NCBI GenBank assembly: GCA_002050235.1
Contig: MWST01000028.1
Coordinates: forward strand, 1-60,323
Length of the DNA stretch: 60,323 bases
Reading direction: 5' to 3'
Source of the DNA: Polyangiaceae bacterium UTPRO1
GTDB taxonomy: Bacteria > Desulfobacterota > Binatia > UTPRO1
The position numbers and the translations under genes were made by a program. The notes under the pieces were generated by a model, which saw only the letters and a program-made list of their open reading frames with translations, was not told the origin of the DNA and searched no databases. Positions 16,475-24,386 of this stretch are shown here, one piece after another (position 1 is the first letter of the stretch; every line of letters starts with the position of its first letter).

Positions 16475-17728
16475 ATGGTACGAGCGGGCGCGGCGCTGCG
16501 GCGCCGATGGATGGCGGCGGGCGTCGGGCTCGCTGCCTGGGTCGTGGCGGGGTCGGCGGAGAGCGCCGATCTCTTCGCCAACGTCGACGCCTCGACGCTG
16601 GTGGTGCGAGGCGCGGTCGAGGCCGTCACTCCTTACGAGGCGGCGAAGCTGCAGGTGTTCCGCATCCGCGTGGACCGGGTGCTGCAGGGAGAGGCCGCCG
16701 CCGGTGAGACGATCGCTCTCGCGCAGGAGATGCTCTTCGCCACGACCAAGCCGTACTTCGCGCCGGGCGCCGAGAGCCTGGTGCTGGCCGTGCCGCTGCC
16801 GAGCTATTCGCGCTTTCGCGAGGCGCTGCCCCAAGGAACCTACTGGCGCTGGACGCAGCGGCTCGATACCGCCGCCGACGTGGCGTGGCTCGCGGATCCG
16901 GCGGTGGCAGATGGTGTCGCCGCCTATGTCGGCGTTCGTGACGACGCCGAGGCGACCGCCGATTTCTTGGTGGCGACGCTCGTCGGCTCGCAGCCGATCC
17001 TGCGCGCACACGCGCTCGCGGCGCTGACCGCGCGGCCGGCGCTGCGGCCGCTCCTCGACACCGGCCGGCTGGCGCCCGTCGCTGCGTGGCTACGCGACCA
17101 TCGCCAGCCGCTCACCGTGCGCGGGGAAGTCATGGAGCAATTGGCGCGCGCCGGCGCGCCCGGCATGGCCGACGTCGCCGAGGGATTTCTCGGCGACAGC
17201 GGCGGTCTCGAGCCCGTGGCGCTCGACGTGCTGGTGACGCTTCGCCGCCTGCCGCCGACCGACCGCCTGCTCGGGTGGAGTCACAGCGCCGACGACGCGC
17301 TCCGCCTCGCGGCGTGCCGCGGGCTGCTCGCGGCCGCCACTCCGCAGGCGCTCACGCGGGTCGTCGAGGTGCTGAGGAGCGACGCTTCCTCGAACGTGCG
17401 TCTCGAGCTGGTGAAATCGCTCGGCACCGTCGAGGACGTGCGCATCGTCGAGGTCCTCGGGGACGCGATGGCTACGGCGGAGAAGCCCCTCATGCTCGCT
17501 GCCGCCGACGCGCTCGCGACGATCGGCTCCGGCGCCGCCCTCGCGGTTCTGCGGCAGACGCTGGAGAGCGGTCGTCCCGACGCACAGGCCGCCGCCGCCT
17601 TCGCGCTCAAGCGGAGCGGCAAGCCCGAGGCGCAGGCGATCCTCGAGTCGCTGGAGCAGAGTCACGCCGATCCGCAGGTCCGCCGCCTCTGCAAGCTCGC
17701 GCTCGGCGAATCGATGCACGAGCATTGA
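16475..17728 (+). CDS. Exported HEAT-repeat protein
   Basis: About 417 residues. The N-terminus (MVRAGAALRRRWMAAGVGLAAWVVAGSAESA) is a signal peptide. Residues about 30-130 form a beta-rich domain (VVRGAVEAVTPYEAAKLQVFRI), and residues about 165-417 are helical repeats of the HEAT type (VEVLRSDASSNVRLELVKSL, LGDAMATAEKPLMLAAADAL, LRQTLESGRPDAQAAAAFAL). HEAT repeats bind other proteins; no catalytic motif is visible. It precedes HupE by 64 bases and may be co-transcribed with it. The specific function is unknown. Confidence 0.7.
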   Translation: MVRAGAALRRRWMAAGVGLAAWVVAGSAESADLFANVDASTLVVRGAVEAVTPYEAAKLQVFRIRVDRVLQGEAAAGETIALAQEMLFATTKPYFAPGAESLVLAVPLPSYSRFREALPQGTYWRWTQRLDTAADVAWLADPAVADGVAAYVGVRDDAEATADFLVATLVGSQPILRAHALAALTARPALRPLLDTGRLAPVAAWLRDHRQPLTVRGEVMEQLARAGAPGMADVAEGFLGDSGGLEPVALDVLVTLRRLPPTDRLLGWSHSADDALRLAACRGLLAAATPQALTRVVEVLRSDASSNVRLELVKSLGTVEDVRIVEVLGDAMATAEKPLMLAAADALATIGSGAALAVLRQTLESGRPDAQAAAAFALKRSGKPEAQAILESLEQSHADPQVRRLCKLALGESMHEH

Positions 17729-17792
17729 TGCCGAGCGCATCGGCAACCGCGTGAGGCGTCGCGGGACGCGCAGTGCGGCCGCCGGGAAAGCC

Positions 17793-18848
17793 ATGGCCGG
17801 AGGCGTCGATTTCGTCGCGCGGGGCGCGGCGATCCTGGCCGCCGCCTTGGTCGCCGCCGCCCCGGCGGCGGCGCACCAGCAGGGCATCGGCTATTCGGAG
17901 ATCGTGATCGCCCGCGGCGAGGTGCGGTTCGATCTCGTGCTCTCGGTGCACGATCTCGCGGCCGACGTCGACGGCGACGGCGTCACCACCGATGCCGAAG
18001 TGCGCAGCCGTTATCCGCGCCTCGGCCGCCGCTTCGCGAGCGCGCTCGCCGTCGAGGCCGGCGGCACCGCCTGTCCGCTCACGCTCCGCGACTCGACCGT
18101 GGAGCCGAACGAGCTCGTGCGCTTTCGTTTGACGGGACCGTGTCCCGAGGCGACGCCGGTACGCGTGGTCGTCCGGCTGCCGGCGCTCACCGCGGTCGAC
18201 GGCCGGAATCTGGCCACGATCCGTGTCGGCGACGTGCTCGTCGAGCACGTGTTCACGCCCGCGGATCAGGAGGTCGTGGTCGGCGAAGCCAGCGGCGGGT
18301 TCTGGGCGGCTTTCCGGCGCTTCTTCGCGCTCGGCGTCGAGCATATCGCGACCGGATACGACCACATCCTCTTCCTGCTGGCCCTGCTCGTCGTGGGGGG
18401 CGGGCTGCGCTCGCTGGTGGCGGTCGTGACCGCGTTCACCGTCGCCCACAGCGTCACCCTGAGCCTCGCCGTCCTCGATGTCGTGGAGTTGCCGCCGCGG
18501 CTGGTCGAGAGCGCGATCGCGCTCTCGATCGCGTGGGTGGCGCTCGAGAACCTGCTCCTCGATCGCACGCGAGGCCGCTGGCGTATCACCTTTGCGTTCG
18601 GACTCATGCACGGGTTCGGCTTTGCGTCGATCCTGCGCGAGATGCACCTGCCGCGACAAGGCTTGATCGCGTCGCTCCTGGCGTTCAACCTCGGGGTCGA
18701 GGCGGGCCAGCTCGCGGTGGTGCTGATGACGTTGCCGCTGATCGCCGCGATCGAGCGGAGCGCGCACCGCCGCAGCGTGATCGCTGTCATCTCCGCCGCC
18801 ATCCTCGTGATGGCGCTGTGGTGGTTCGGCGAGCGCGCGCTGGCGTGA
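17793..18848 (+). CDS. HupE/UreJ-2 family membrane protein
   Basis: About 351 residues from ATG 17793, which follows GGGAAAG and begins a clean signal peptide (MAGGVDFVARGAAILAAALV, AAAPAAAH). A longer GTG 17751 version is less likely. The exported first half includes a calcium-loop-like DVDGDGVTTDAE. The second half has about six membrane helices with the family signatures EHIATGYDHILFLLALL, TAFTVAHSVTLSLA and FAFGLMHGFGFASIL, whose His and Asp residues could bind metal. Relatives near hydrogenase or urease genes are thought to import nickel or cobalt, but neither system is in this window, so the metal role is only possible. Confidence 0.8.
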   Translation: MAGGVDFVARGAAILAAALVAAAPAAAHQQGIGYSEIVIARGEVRFDLVLSVHDLAADVDGDGVTTDAEVRSRYPRLGRRFASALAVEAGGTACPLTLRDSTVEPNELVRFRLTGPCPEATPVRVVVRLPALTAVDGRNLATIRVGDVLVEHVFTPADQEVVVGEASGGFWAAFRRFFALGVEHIATGYDHILFLLALLVVGGGLRSLVAVVTAFTVAHSVTLSLAVLDVVELPPRLVESAIALSIAWVALENLLLDRTRGRWRITFAFGLMHGFGFASILREMHLPRQGLIASLLAFNLGVEAGQLAVVLMTLPLIAAIERSAHRRSVIAVISAAILVMALWWFGERALA

Positions 18849-18856
18849 GGCGCGGC

Positions 18857-18886
18857 TTGACAGGCGGCGACTCGCGTGCGAGCTGC
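18857..18886 (+). promoter_or_regulatory. Candidate promoter of the RNase HII gene
   Basis: A perfect TTGACA (18857-18862) within GCTTGACA, the same octamer as at 12473, lies 46 bases before the ATG. The -10 position (about 18880-18886) is GC-rich and poorly matched, so only the -35 half is convincing. Confidence 0.28.
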
Positions 18887-18907
18887 GGACCTGCGGAGGA
18901 GGCGGCG

Positions 18908-19588
18908 ATGAGGGTGCGGAAGGCGGGCGCGCCGCGGCCCGCGCTCGGGAGGGCGCAGGCGGAGCGGGAGACGGCGCCGTACGTCGAGCGGCTCTTCTGG
19001 AGCGCCGGACTCGCGCGCGTCGCCGGCGTCGACGAGGTCGGAATGGGACCGCTCGCCGGCCCGGTCGTTGCCGCGGCGGTGGTGTTCGCTCCGGCAACGG
19101 AGCCGCTGCGCGGTATCGCCGACTCGAAGCTCCTGCCTGCGGCGGCGCGCGAGGAAGCGGCGGCTGCCATCAGCAAGGCGGCGATGGGCATCGGCATCGG
19201 CTTGGTCGAGGCCGCGGAGATCGATCGCCTGAACATCTATCGCGCCGGCCTCGAGGCGATGCGGCGGGCCGTCGCGGCGCTGCCTTTCGCCCCCGATCAC
19301 CTGCTGGTAGATGCGCGGCGCATACCCGATGTCGACGTGCCGCAGACGCAATACGTGCATGCCGATGCGATCGTCTATTCGGTCGCGGCGGCGTCGATCG
19401 TCGCCAAGGTACATCGCGACGGGCTCATGTGCGCCGTCGACCGGCTCTACCCGGCGTACGGATTCGCGCGCCACGTGGGCTACGCGACGCCCGAGCACCT
19501 GCGGGCGCTCGCCGAGCTCGGTCCGACGCCGCTGCACCGCCGCTCCTTCGCGCCGTGCGCGGCGGCCGCGGCGCGAACCGGCGCCTGA
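18908..19588 (+). CDS. rnhB: Ribonuclease HII with an altered GRG motif
   Basis: About 226 residues, ATG preceded by GGAGGAGG. RNase HII cuts the RNA strand of RNA-DNA hybrids and removes misincorporated ribonucleotides. Conserved parts are present: VDEVG with catalytic Asp42-Glu43, DSKLL, HLLVDARRIPD, AASIVAKVHRD, and LYPAYGFARHVGYATPEH. The highly conserved GRG triplet after the first motif, whose Arg helps recognise the ribonucleotide junction, reads G45-M46-G47. This may weaken or change junction specificity. A 13-residue Arg-rich start is an extension. It lies between HupE and the E2 gene, with no functional link visible. Confidence 0.9.
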   Translation: MRVRKAGAPRPALGRAQAERETAPYVERLFWSAGLARVAGVDEVGMGPLAGPVVAAAVVFAPATEPLRGIADSKLLPAAAREEAAAAISKAAMGIGIGLVEAAEIDRLNIYRAGLEAMRRAVAALPFAPDHLLVDARRIPDVDVPQTQYVHADAIVYSVAAASIVAKVHRDGLMCAVDRLYPAYGFARHVGYATPEHLRALAELGPTPLHRRSFAPCAAAAARTGA

Positions 19589-19625
19589 GGCGCCCCCGCG
19601 GGTTTCGGAACCCGACCCGCACCCG

Positions 19626-19640
19626 TATAATCGCCGCGTG
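19626..19640 (+). promoter_or_regulatory. Consensus -10 box placing transcription start on the E2 start codon
   Basis: A perfect TATAAT (19626-19631) ends 6 bases before GTG 19638. No ribosome site fits in between, so the transcript should be leaderless. The -35 area (TTTCGG, 19603-19608) is weak and lies inside a small hairpin GGGTT-TCGG-AACCC (19600-19613). Confidence 0.55.
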
Positions 19641-20903
19641 AACATCGACGTCGTCATGCCGAAGCTGAGCGACACCATGGAGGAGGGTAAGATCCTCCGC
19701 TGGTTGAAGCGCGCCGGAGATTCCGTCACGGCGGGCGAGGTGATCGCCGAGGTCGAGACCGACAAAGCCGACATGGAGCTCGAAGCGTCCGACAGCGGCG
19801 TGCTGAGCGCGATCCGGGTGTCCGCTGGCGATACCGCGGCCGTGGGCGCGGTGCTCGCCGTGATCGAGGGCGTCGACCGCGACGCGGCGCAGCCGGCAGT
19901 CGGGGCGCGCGGCTCCGCGGACTCGGATGCGGCGATGAAGCCGCCGCCGCTGCGCGTCGCCGCGCGCAAGCCCACTGCGCCCGTGCACCCGAAGGAGTCC
20001 GCCGCCGTCCGTGAGCCGCCGAAAGCGACGCCCGCCGCCGCCGACCTGGCGCGGGAGTGGGGCGTCGACCTGGCGTCGGTTCGGGGCAGCGGCCCCGACG
20101 GCCGCATCGTGACCGAGGACGTCGAGGCGGCAGCGGTGGGGTCGGCGCCGGCGCCGCCGCCGACCGCGCCTGCAGCGCCGGTCGTGCGCTCGCCGGGCGG
20201 CGCGCGCGCCGCTGCCGTCGGCGAACGCCGCGAGCTCTCGCGCATGCGGCAGTCGATCGCGCGCCGTATGAGCGAGGCAGTTCACGAGATTCCGCACTTC
20301 GCGGTCACGGCGGAGATCGACATGTCGGAGGCGGTGCGGCTCAAGGCCGCGCTCGAGCGGGAGAACGCCTTCGCGGTTCCGGTCACCTATACGCACATGG
20401 TGCTGAAGGCGACGGCGCGGGCGCTCACCCGCCACCCGCGCCTGAACGCGTCGTACCGCGACGGCGCGCTCGAGATCTACGCCGAGGTGAATCTCGGCAT
20501 GGCGGTCTCGGTCGAAGACGGACTCATCGTACCGGTCTTGCGCAATGCCGATCAGCGCTCGCTCGGCGATATCGCCGGCGAAGCGCGCCGCCTCGTCGCA
20601 CTCACCAAGCAGGGGCGCTTTGCGAGCGAGGATCTTTCGGGCGGCACCTTCACCGTGAGCAACATGGGCATGCTCGACATCGAGTCGTTCACGGCGGTCA
20701 TCAATCCGCCGCAGGCGGCGATCCTCGCGGTCGGTTCGATCAAACAGCGGCCGGTCGTGCGCGAGGGCGCAGTCGTAGCGGCGCCCACCATGCGCGTCAC
20801 CGTATCGTGCGACCACCGCATCATCGACGGCGTGATGGCGGGGCGCTTCCTCGAAGAGCTGGCGCGGCTCCTCGAGCAGCCGATCGGGTTGGTGATCGGG
20901 TGA
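19638..20903 (+). CDS. pdhC: Dihydrolipoamide acetyltransferase (E2 of a 2-oxoacid dehydrogenase)
   Basis: About 421 residues. Domain order is a lipoyl domain (residues 3-78, PKLSDTMEEGKILRWLK, lipoylated Lys in ETDKADME), an Ala/Pro linker, an E3/E1-binding domain (about 133-170, DLAREWGVDLASVRGSGPDG), a second linker, and the catalytic domain ending in SCDHRIIDGVMAGRF with the active-site His and Asp. It carries acyl groups in pyruvate dehydrogenase or a similar complex. No E1 or E3 gene is in the window. The GTG start sits right after a TATAAT box. lipB and lipA follow with GTGA overlaps, so the protein and its cofactor synthesis are made together. Confidence 0.9.
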   Translation: MNIDVVMPKLSDTMEEGKILRWLKRAGDSVTAGEVIAEVETDKADMELEASDSGVLSAIRVSAGDTAAVGAVLAVIEGVDRDAAQPAVGARGSADSDAAMKPPPLRVAARKPTAPVHPKESAAVREPPKATPAAADLAREWGVDLASVRGSGPDGRIVTEDVEAAAVGSAPAPPPTAPAAPVVRSPGGARAAAVGERRELSRMRQSIARRMSEAVHEIPHFAVTAEIDMSEAVRLKAALERENAFAVPVTYTHMVLKATARALTRHPRLNASYRDGALEIYAEVNLGMAVSVEDGLIVPVLRNADQRSLGDIAGEARRLVALTKQGRFASEDLSGGTFTVSNMGMLDIESFTAVINPPQAAILAVGSIKQRPVVREGAVVAAPTMRVTVSCDHRIIDGVMAGRFLEELARLLEQPIGLVIG

Positions 20904-21568
20904 CGAGAGCGGCAGCGCTCGCAGCGGCGTCGGCGCCTATCGAGGTGCGGCGTCTCGGGCGCTGCGGCTACGAGGAGGCGCTGGCCATCCAGGAGGCGGC
21001 GCGCGACCGCGTCCTGGACGGCGGGCCCGAGGAGCTCTTGCTGGTGGAGCATCTTCCGGTGATCACGCTCGGCCGCCGCGGCGACCTCCGCCACGTCCTG
21101 GCCCCGGTGGCGCCGATCCGCCGCGTGAACCGCGGCGGCGACGTCACGTATCACGGCCCCGGACAGCTCGTCGGCTATCCGATCCTGGATCTCGGGCGCC
21201 GCGGCCGCGACGTCGACCGTTATCTGCGCGCCCTCGAGGAGGTGCTGATCGCCGTCGCCGGCCGCTACGGGATCGCGGCGCACCGACGGCGCGGGTTCAC
21301 CGGCGTGTGGGTCGATGACGCCAAGCTTGCGGCGATCGGCGTCGGTATCCGCCGCTGGGTAACCATGCACGGCTTTGCGCTCAACGTCGCCGATCTCCGC
21401 CGCGAGTTCGCGGCGATCGTGCCATGCGGGCTGGCGGAGACCGGCGTCACGTCGCTCGCCCAGGCGGCGGGAACGAGTCCGGCGATGGCGGACGTCGAGA
21501 CGGTCGTCGTGGCGGAGTTCGTCCGGGTGTTCGCGAGCGCGGTCGAGCACGGCGGAGGACACCGGTGA
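20900..21568 (+). CDS. lipB: Octanoyltransferase LipB
   Basis: About 222 residues, GTG overlapping the E2 stop as GTGA. LipB moves octanoyl from acyl carrier protein to lipoyl domains, the first step of lipoate synthesis. The motifs are RGGDVTYHGPGQLVGYPI, the catalytic Lys in DDAKLAAIGVGIRRWVTMHG, and the catalytic Cys in IVPCGL followed by GVTSLAQ. Length and motif order are normal. It lies between its substrate gene (E2) and lipA. Confidence 0.94.
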   Translation: MTRAAALAAASAPIEVRRLGRCGYEEALAIQEAARDRVLDGGPEELLLVEHLPVITLGRRGDLRHVLAPVAPIRRVNRGGDVTYHGPGQLVGYPILDLGRRGRDVDRYLRALEEVLIAVAGRYGIAAHRRRGFTGVWVDDAKLAAIGVGIRRWVTMHGFALNVADLRREFAAIVPCGLAETGVTSLAQAAGTSPAMADVETVVVAEFVRVFASAVEHGGGHR

Positions 21569-22419
21569 CGATCGCGCGGCGGCATCCCGACTGGATCAAG
21601 AGCCGGGCGCCGACAGGGAAGGCGGTCGCCGAGACGCGGGCCGTCGTCCACGCGCTCGGCCTGCACACGGTCTGCGAAGAGGCGCGTTGTCCGAACCTCG
21701 GCGAGTGCTGGTCGCATCATACGGCTACGGTTATGTTGCTCGGCGACACCTGTACGCGGGCGTGCCGCTTCTGTGCGGTCGGGCACGGGAAGCCGCTGCC
21801 CGTCGATCCCGACGAGCCGCGGCGGGTGGCCGAAGCCGTGGCGCGCCTCGGGCTGCGGCACGTGGTCATGACCTCGGTGAATCGCGACGACCTTGCCGAC
21901 GGCGGTGCCGGGCACTTCGCCGCTACTGCCGCGGCGGTGCGGGCGCGAGTGCCCGAGTGCTCGATCGAGGTCTTGATCCCGGATCTCCAGGGTGACCACG
22001 CGGCGCTGGCGACGATCGTCGCGGCGCCGATCGCGATCCTGAACCACAACATGGAGACGGTGCCGCGCCTGTACAAGCGGGTGCGCCCGGGCGCCGTGTA
22101 CGAGCGCTCGCTCGGCATCCTGCGGGCGGCGAAGCGGCTGCGCCCGCAGATCCGCACCAAGACCGGCCTCATGCTCGGTCTCGGCGAGACCCGCGACGAG
22201 GTCCTCGCGGTGCTTGCGGCGGTCCGGGCTGCAGGCTGCGACGTATTGACCCTCGGGCAATACCTCCGGCCGAGTGCGGAGGAGCTGCCGGTCGAGCGCT
22301 ACGTCACGCCGCAGGAGTTCGCCGACCTCGGCGACGAGGCGCGGGGCATGGGGTTCGCGCACGTAGAATCCGGCCCGCTCGTCCGCAGCTCGTATCGCGC
22401 CTGGCGACACCTCCTCTGA
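21565..22419 (+). CDS. lipA: Lipoyl synthase LipA (radical SAM)
   Basis: About 284 residues, GTG overlapping lipB by GTGA. The enzyme inserts two sulfurs into protein-bound octanoyl groups. Both iron-sulfur sites are intact: the auxiliary cluster CEEARCPNLGEC and the radical SAM cluster CTRACRFC. The conserved C-terminal VRSSYRA supplies the Ser ligand of the auxiliary cluster. TKTGLMLGLGET and LGQYLRPS are also canonical. It closes the E2-lipB-lipA operon. Confidence 0.96.
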   Translation: MTIARRHPDWIKSRAPTGKAVAETRAVVHALGLHTVCEEARCPNLGECWSHHTATVMLLGDTCTRACRFCAVGHGKPLPVDPDEPRRVAEAVARLGLRHVVMTSVNRDDLADGGAGHFAATAAAVRARVPECSIEVLIPDLQGDHAALATIVAAPIAILNHNMETVPRLYKRVRPGAVYERSLGILRAAKRLRPQIRTKTGLMLGLGETRDEVLAVLAAVRAAGCDVLTLGQYLRPSAEELPVERYVTPQEFADLGDEARGMGFAHVESGPLVRSSYRAWRHLL

Positions 22420-22457
22420 GCCCGCCGCTTCGCCGCCGCTCGTAAAAATACGGTGCC

Positions 22458-22481
22458 GACCGGCGAAAAAATTGGCCGGTC
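22458..22481 (+). terminator. Inverted repeat with A-rich loop after lipA
   Basis: GACCGGC (22458-22464) and GCCGGTC (22475-22481) are perfect inverted copies around GAAAAAATTG, followed by ATAATT. It could end the lipA transcript or act as an operator, because a CATAAT -10-like box (22481-22486) overlaps its right arm. The surrounding 155-base gap is clearly more AT-rich than the rest of the window. Confidence 0.4.
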
Positions 22482-22574
22482 ATAATTGCGGAGGTACGGC
22501 GTTTACCATAAGGTCCAGCGATTCATCGGCCCGTCGGATGGACGGTCCGAACACGGTTGGGGCGAGGTGCGCGA

Positions 22575-23201
22575 ATGCTGAAACTGTACGACTCTCCAGA
22601 ATGCCCGTTTTGTCAGAAGACCAGGATCGTCCTGGCCGAGAAGGATCTGAGCGTCGACATCGTACCGGTGGACCTGCAGGCCGGTGAGCAGAAGCGCCCG
22701 GAGTTCCTGAAGCTGAACCCGTTCGGCAAGGTGCCGGTCCTGATCGACGACGAGATGATCGTGTACGACTCGACGATAATCAACGAGTATCTCGAGGACG
22801 AGTATCCGCATCCGCCGCTGCTGCCGCCCGACTCCGCGGCGCGCGCCCGCGTCCGCACGTTCGAGGACTACGCCGACAACGCTTTCATCCCGGTGACCGG
22901 CATCATCATGAACGAGCTCAAGAAGCCCGAGGCCGAGCGCGACCGCGAGAAGCTGGCGAACGCGCGCCAGCAGGTGCAGCGCATGCTGGCGGTCATCGAC
23001 GGCTCGCTCGCCGGGCGGTCCTGGCTCGCGGGGGCGGCGTTCTCGCTCGCCGACGTGGCGTTCGCACCGCGCGTGGTCATCCTGGGCGCGCTCGGGGTCG
23101 AGCTCGATCCGGAGTGGAAGAACGTCGCGGGGTGGATCCAGCGCCTGAATCAACGCGCCAGCATCCACGATCTCGCCGGCCTCGAAGCCTGGCGGCGATA
23201 G
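22575..23201 (+). CDS. Glutathione S-transferase family protein with a CPFC motif
   Basis: About 208 residues from ATG 22575; a TTG at 22557 is in frame but less likely. The N-terminal thioredoxin-like domain starts LKLYDSPECPFCQKTRIVL, with a glutaredoxin-like CPFC in place of the usual Tyr or Ser, and has the GSH-binding NPFGKVPVL and DSTIINEYL. The C-terminal helical domain contains WLAGAAFSLADVAFAPR. Such proteins resemble omega-class transferases and the stringent starvation protein group and may act as thiol transferases. It stands alone between lipA and the convergent perM gene. Confidence 0.85.
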   Translation: MLKLYDSPECPFCQKTRIVLAEKDLSVDIVPVDLQAGEQKRPEFLKLNPFGKVPVLIDDEMIVYDSTIINEYLEDEYPHPPLLPPDSAARARVRTFEDYADNAFIPVTGIIMNELKKPEAERDREKLANARQQVQRMLAVIDGSLAGRSWLAGAAFSLADVAFAPRVVILGALGVELDPEWKNVAGWIQRLNQRASIHDLAGLEAWRR

Positions 23202-23234
23202 CCGGCAGGGCCCCCGCGGTTCACCGACGCCGGC

Positions 23235-24371
23235 TCACGCCGCGACGGGCCGATCGCGTTCGGCGGTGGCGAACTGTTCCTGGTAGATGCGGATGAAGGC
23301 CAGCGCGATGGCCAGCAACACCGGCCCCAGGAAGAGGCCGAGCACGCCGTACTCCCGGACGCCCCCGAGGATCCCGAAGAAGAGGAACAGGGTGGGAAGC
23401 CGGGTCTGGCCGCCGATCAGGAGCGGTCGCAGCACGTTGTCGACCATGCTGATCACCACCGAGCCGTAGACGAGAAGTATCAGCGCGCGGACGAGGTCGC
23501 CGGTCGCGGCCAGGTATACCGTGCACGGAATCCACACCCCGGCGGCGCCGACGAAGGGGACCAGCGACGAGACTCCGGCGGCGACGCCGAGGAACGCGGT
23601 GTAGGGGAGGCCGAGCCCCCAGAGCGCGACCCAGGTGAGCACGCCCTGCGCGAACGCCGTCGCGACCATGCCCTGGGTGACCGCCGACAGCGTCTGGGCG
23701 AGGACACCGAAGATCGCGTCCTTGTGGACGGGGTCCATCGGGATCATGTCGCGGAAGGCGCGGTACATGCGTTCGCCGTCGCGGAAGAGGAAGAAGAGCG
23801 AGAACACCATGATCGTGAAGTCGAAGAGGAACACGGCGACGTTCTTGGCGACCGACGTCACCTGCGCCACGAGGAGCGCACCGGCGGTGTCGATGCTCGA
23901 ACGCGCGACCGCGTTCCAGTCGATCTCGTAGCCTTCGAGGCGCTGCAGCCAGCGCCCGAACCGCGATGCCTGCAGCTGCGCGACGTCGGCGGCGAGCGCT
24001 CCCGAGCTCACGTACTCGCTCGCCCGTTGGTAGAGTCCGACGGCTTCGCGCGTGATGACGCTGGAGAGCGAGATCGTCGGCAGCAGGACCCCGCCGGTGA
24101 TCAGCAGCGTCAGGGTGAAGGCGGCGACCGTTTCGCGACCCCGGCACCAGCCGAGCACGACCCTGTAGAGCGGAAAGAACAGCATTGCCAGGATCGCTGC
24201 CCAGACCATCGGCACGAGAAAGCCCGAGAAGACGGCGTAGAGCTGCCAGAGCAAGAAGAGCAGCGCCGCGAAGAAGAAATAGACGACGACCTGCCGGCGC
24301 GCGAGTCCGAGGGTCGCCGTGAAGTTCGAGCGGCGCAGCTCGGAGGGTGCAGGAGGCGGCGGGGACGACAT
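23235..24371 (-). CDS. AI-2E/PerM family permease
   Basis: About 378 residues with roughly seven membrane helices. The first pair (VVVYFFFAALLFLLWQLYAV, PMVWAAILAMLFFPLY) is followed by a soluble loop near residues 100-150. The family end block is FLGVAAGVSSLVPFVGAAGV and LRPLLIGGQTRLPTLFLFFG. The family includes AI-2 exporters and other permeases, so the substrate cannot be given. It follows tldE with a 15-base gap and is probably in that operon. Confidence 0.85.
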   Translation of the reverse strand: MSSPPPPAPSELRRSNFTATLGLARRQVVVYFFFAALLFLLWQLYAVFSGFLVPMVWAAILAMLFFPLYRVVLGWCRGRETVAAFTLTLLITGGVLLPTISLSSVITREAVGLYQRASEYVSSGALAADVAQLQASRFGRWLQRLEGYEIDWNAVARSSIDTAGALLVAQVTSVAKNVAVFLFDFTIMVFSLFFLFRDGERMYRAFRDMIPMDPVHKDAIFGVLAQTLSAVTQGMVATAFAQGVLTWVALWGLGLPYTAFLGVAAGVSSLVPFVGAAGVWIPCTVYLAATGDLVRALILLVYGSVVISMVDNVLRPLLIGGQTRLPTLFLFFGILGGVREYGVLGLFLGPVLLAIALAFIRIYQEQFATAERDRPVAA

Positions 24372-24386
24372 GCGCGCGCGGCCGGG

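Noticed and set aside
12523..16629. A 1368-codon open frame antisense to the CehA-like gene
   Set aside because: It is Arg/Asp/Val/Gly-rich with no recognisable motif, and mirrors the codon pattern of the real gene in GC-rich DNA. The sense frame has a signal peptide and full metal site.
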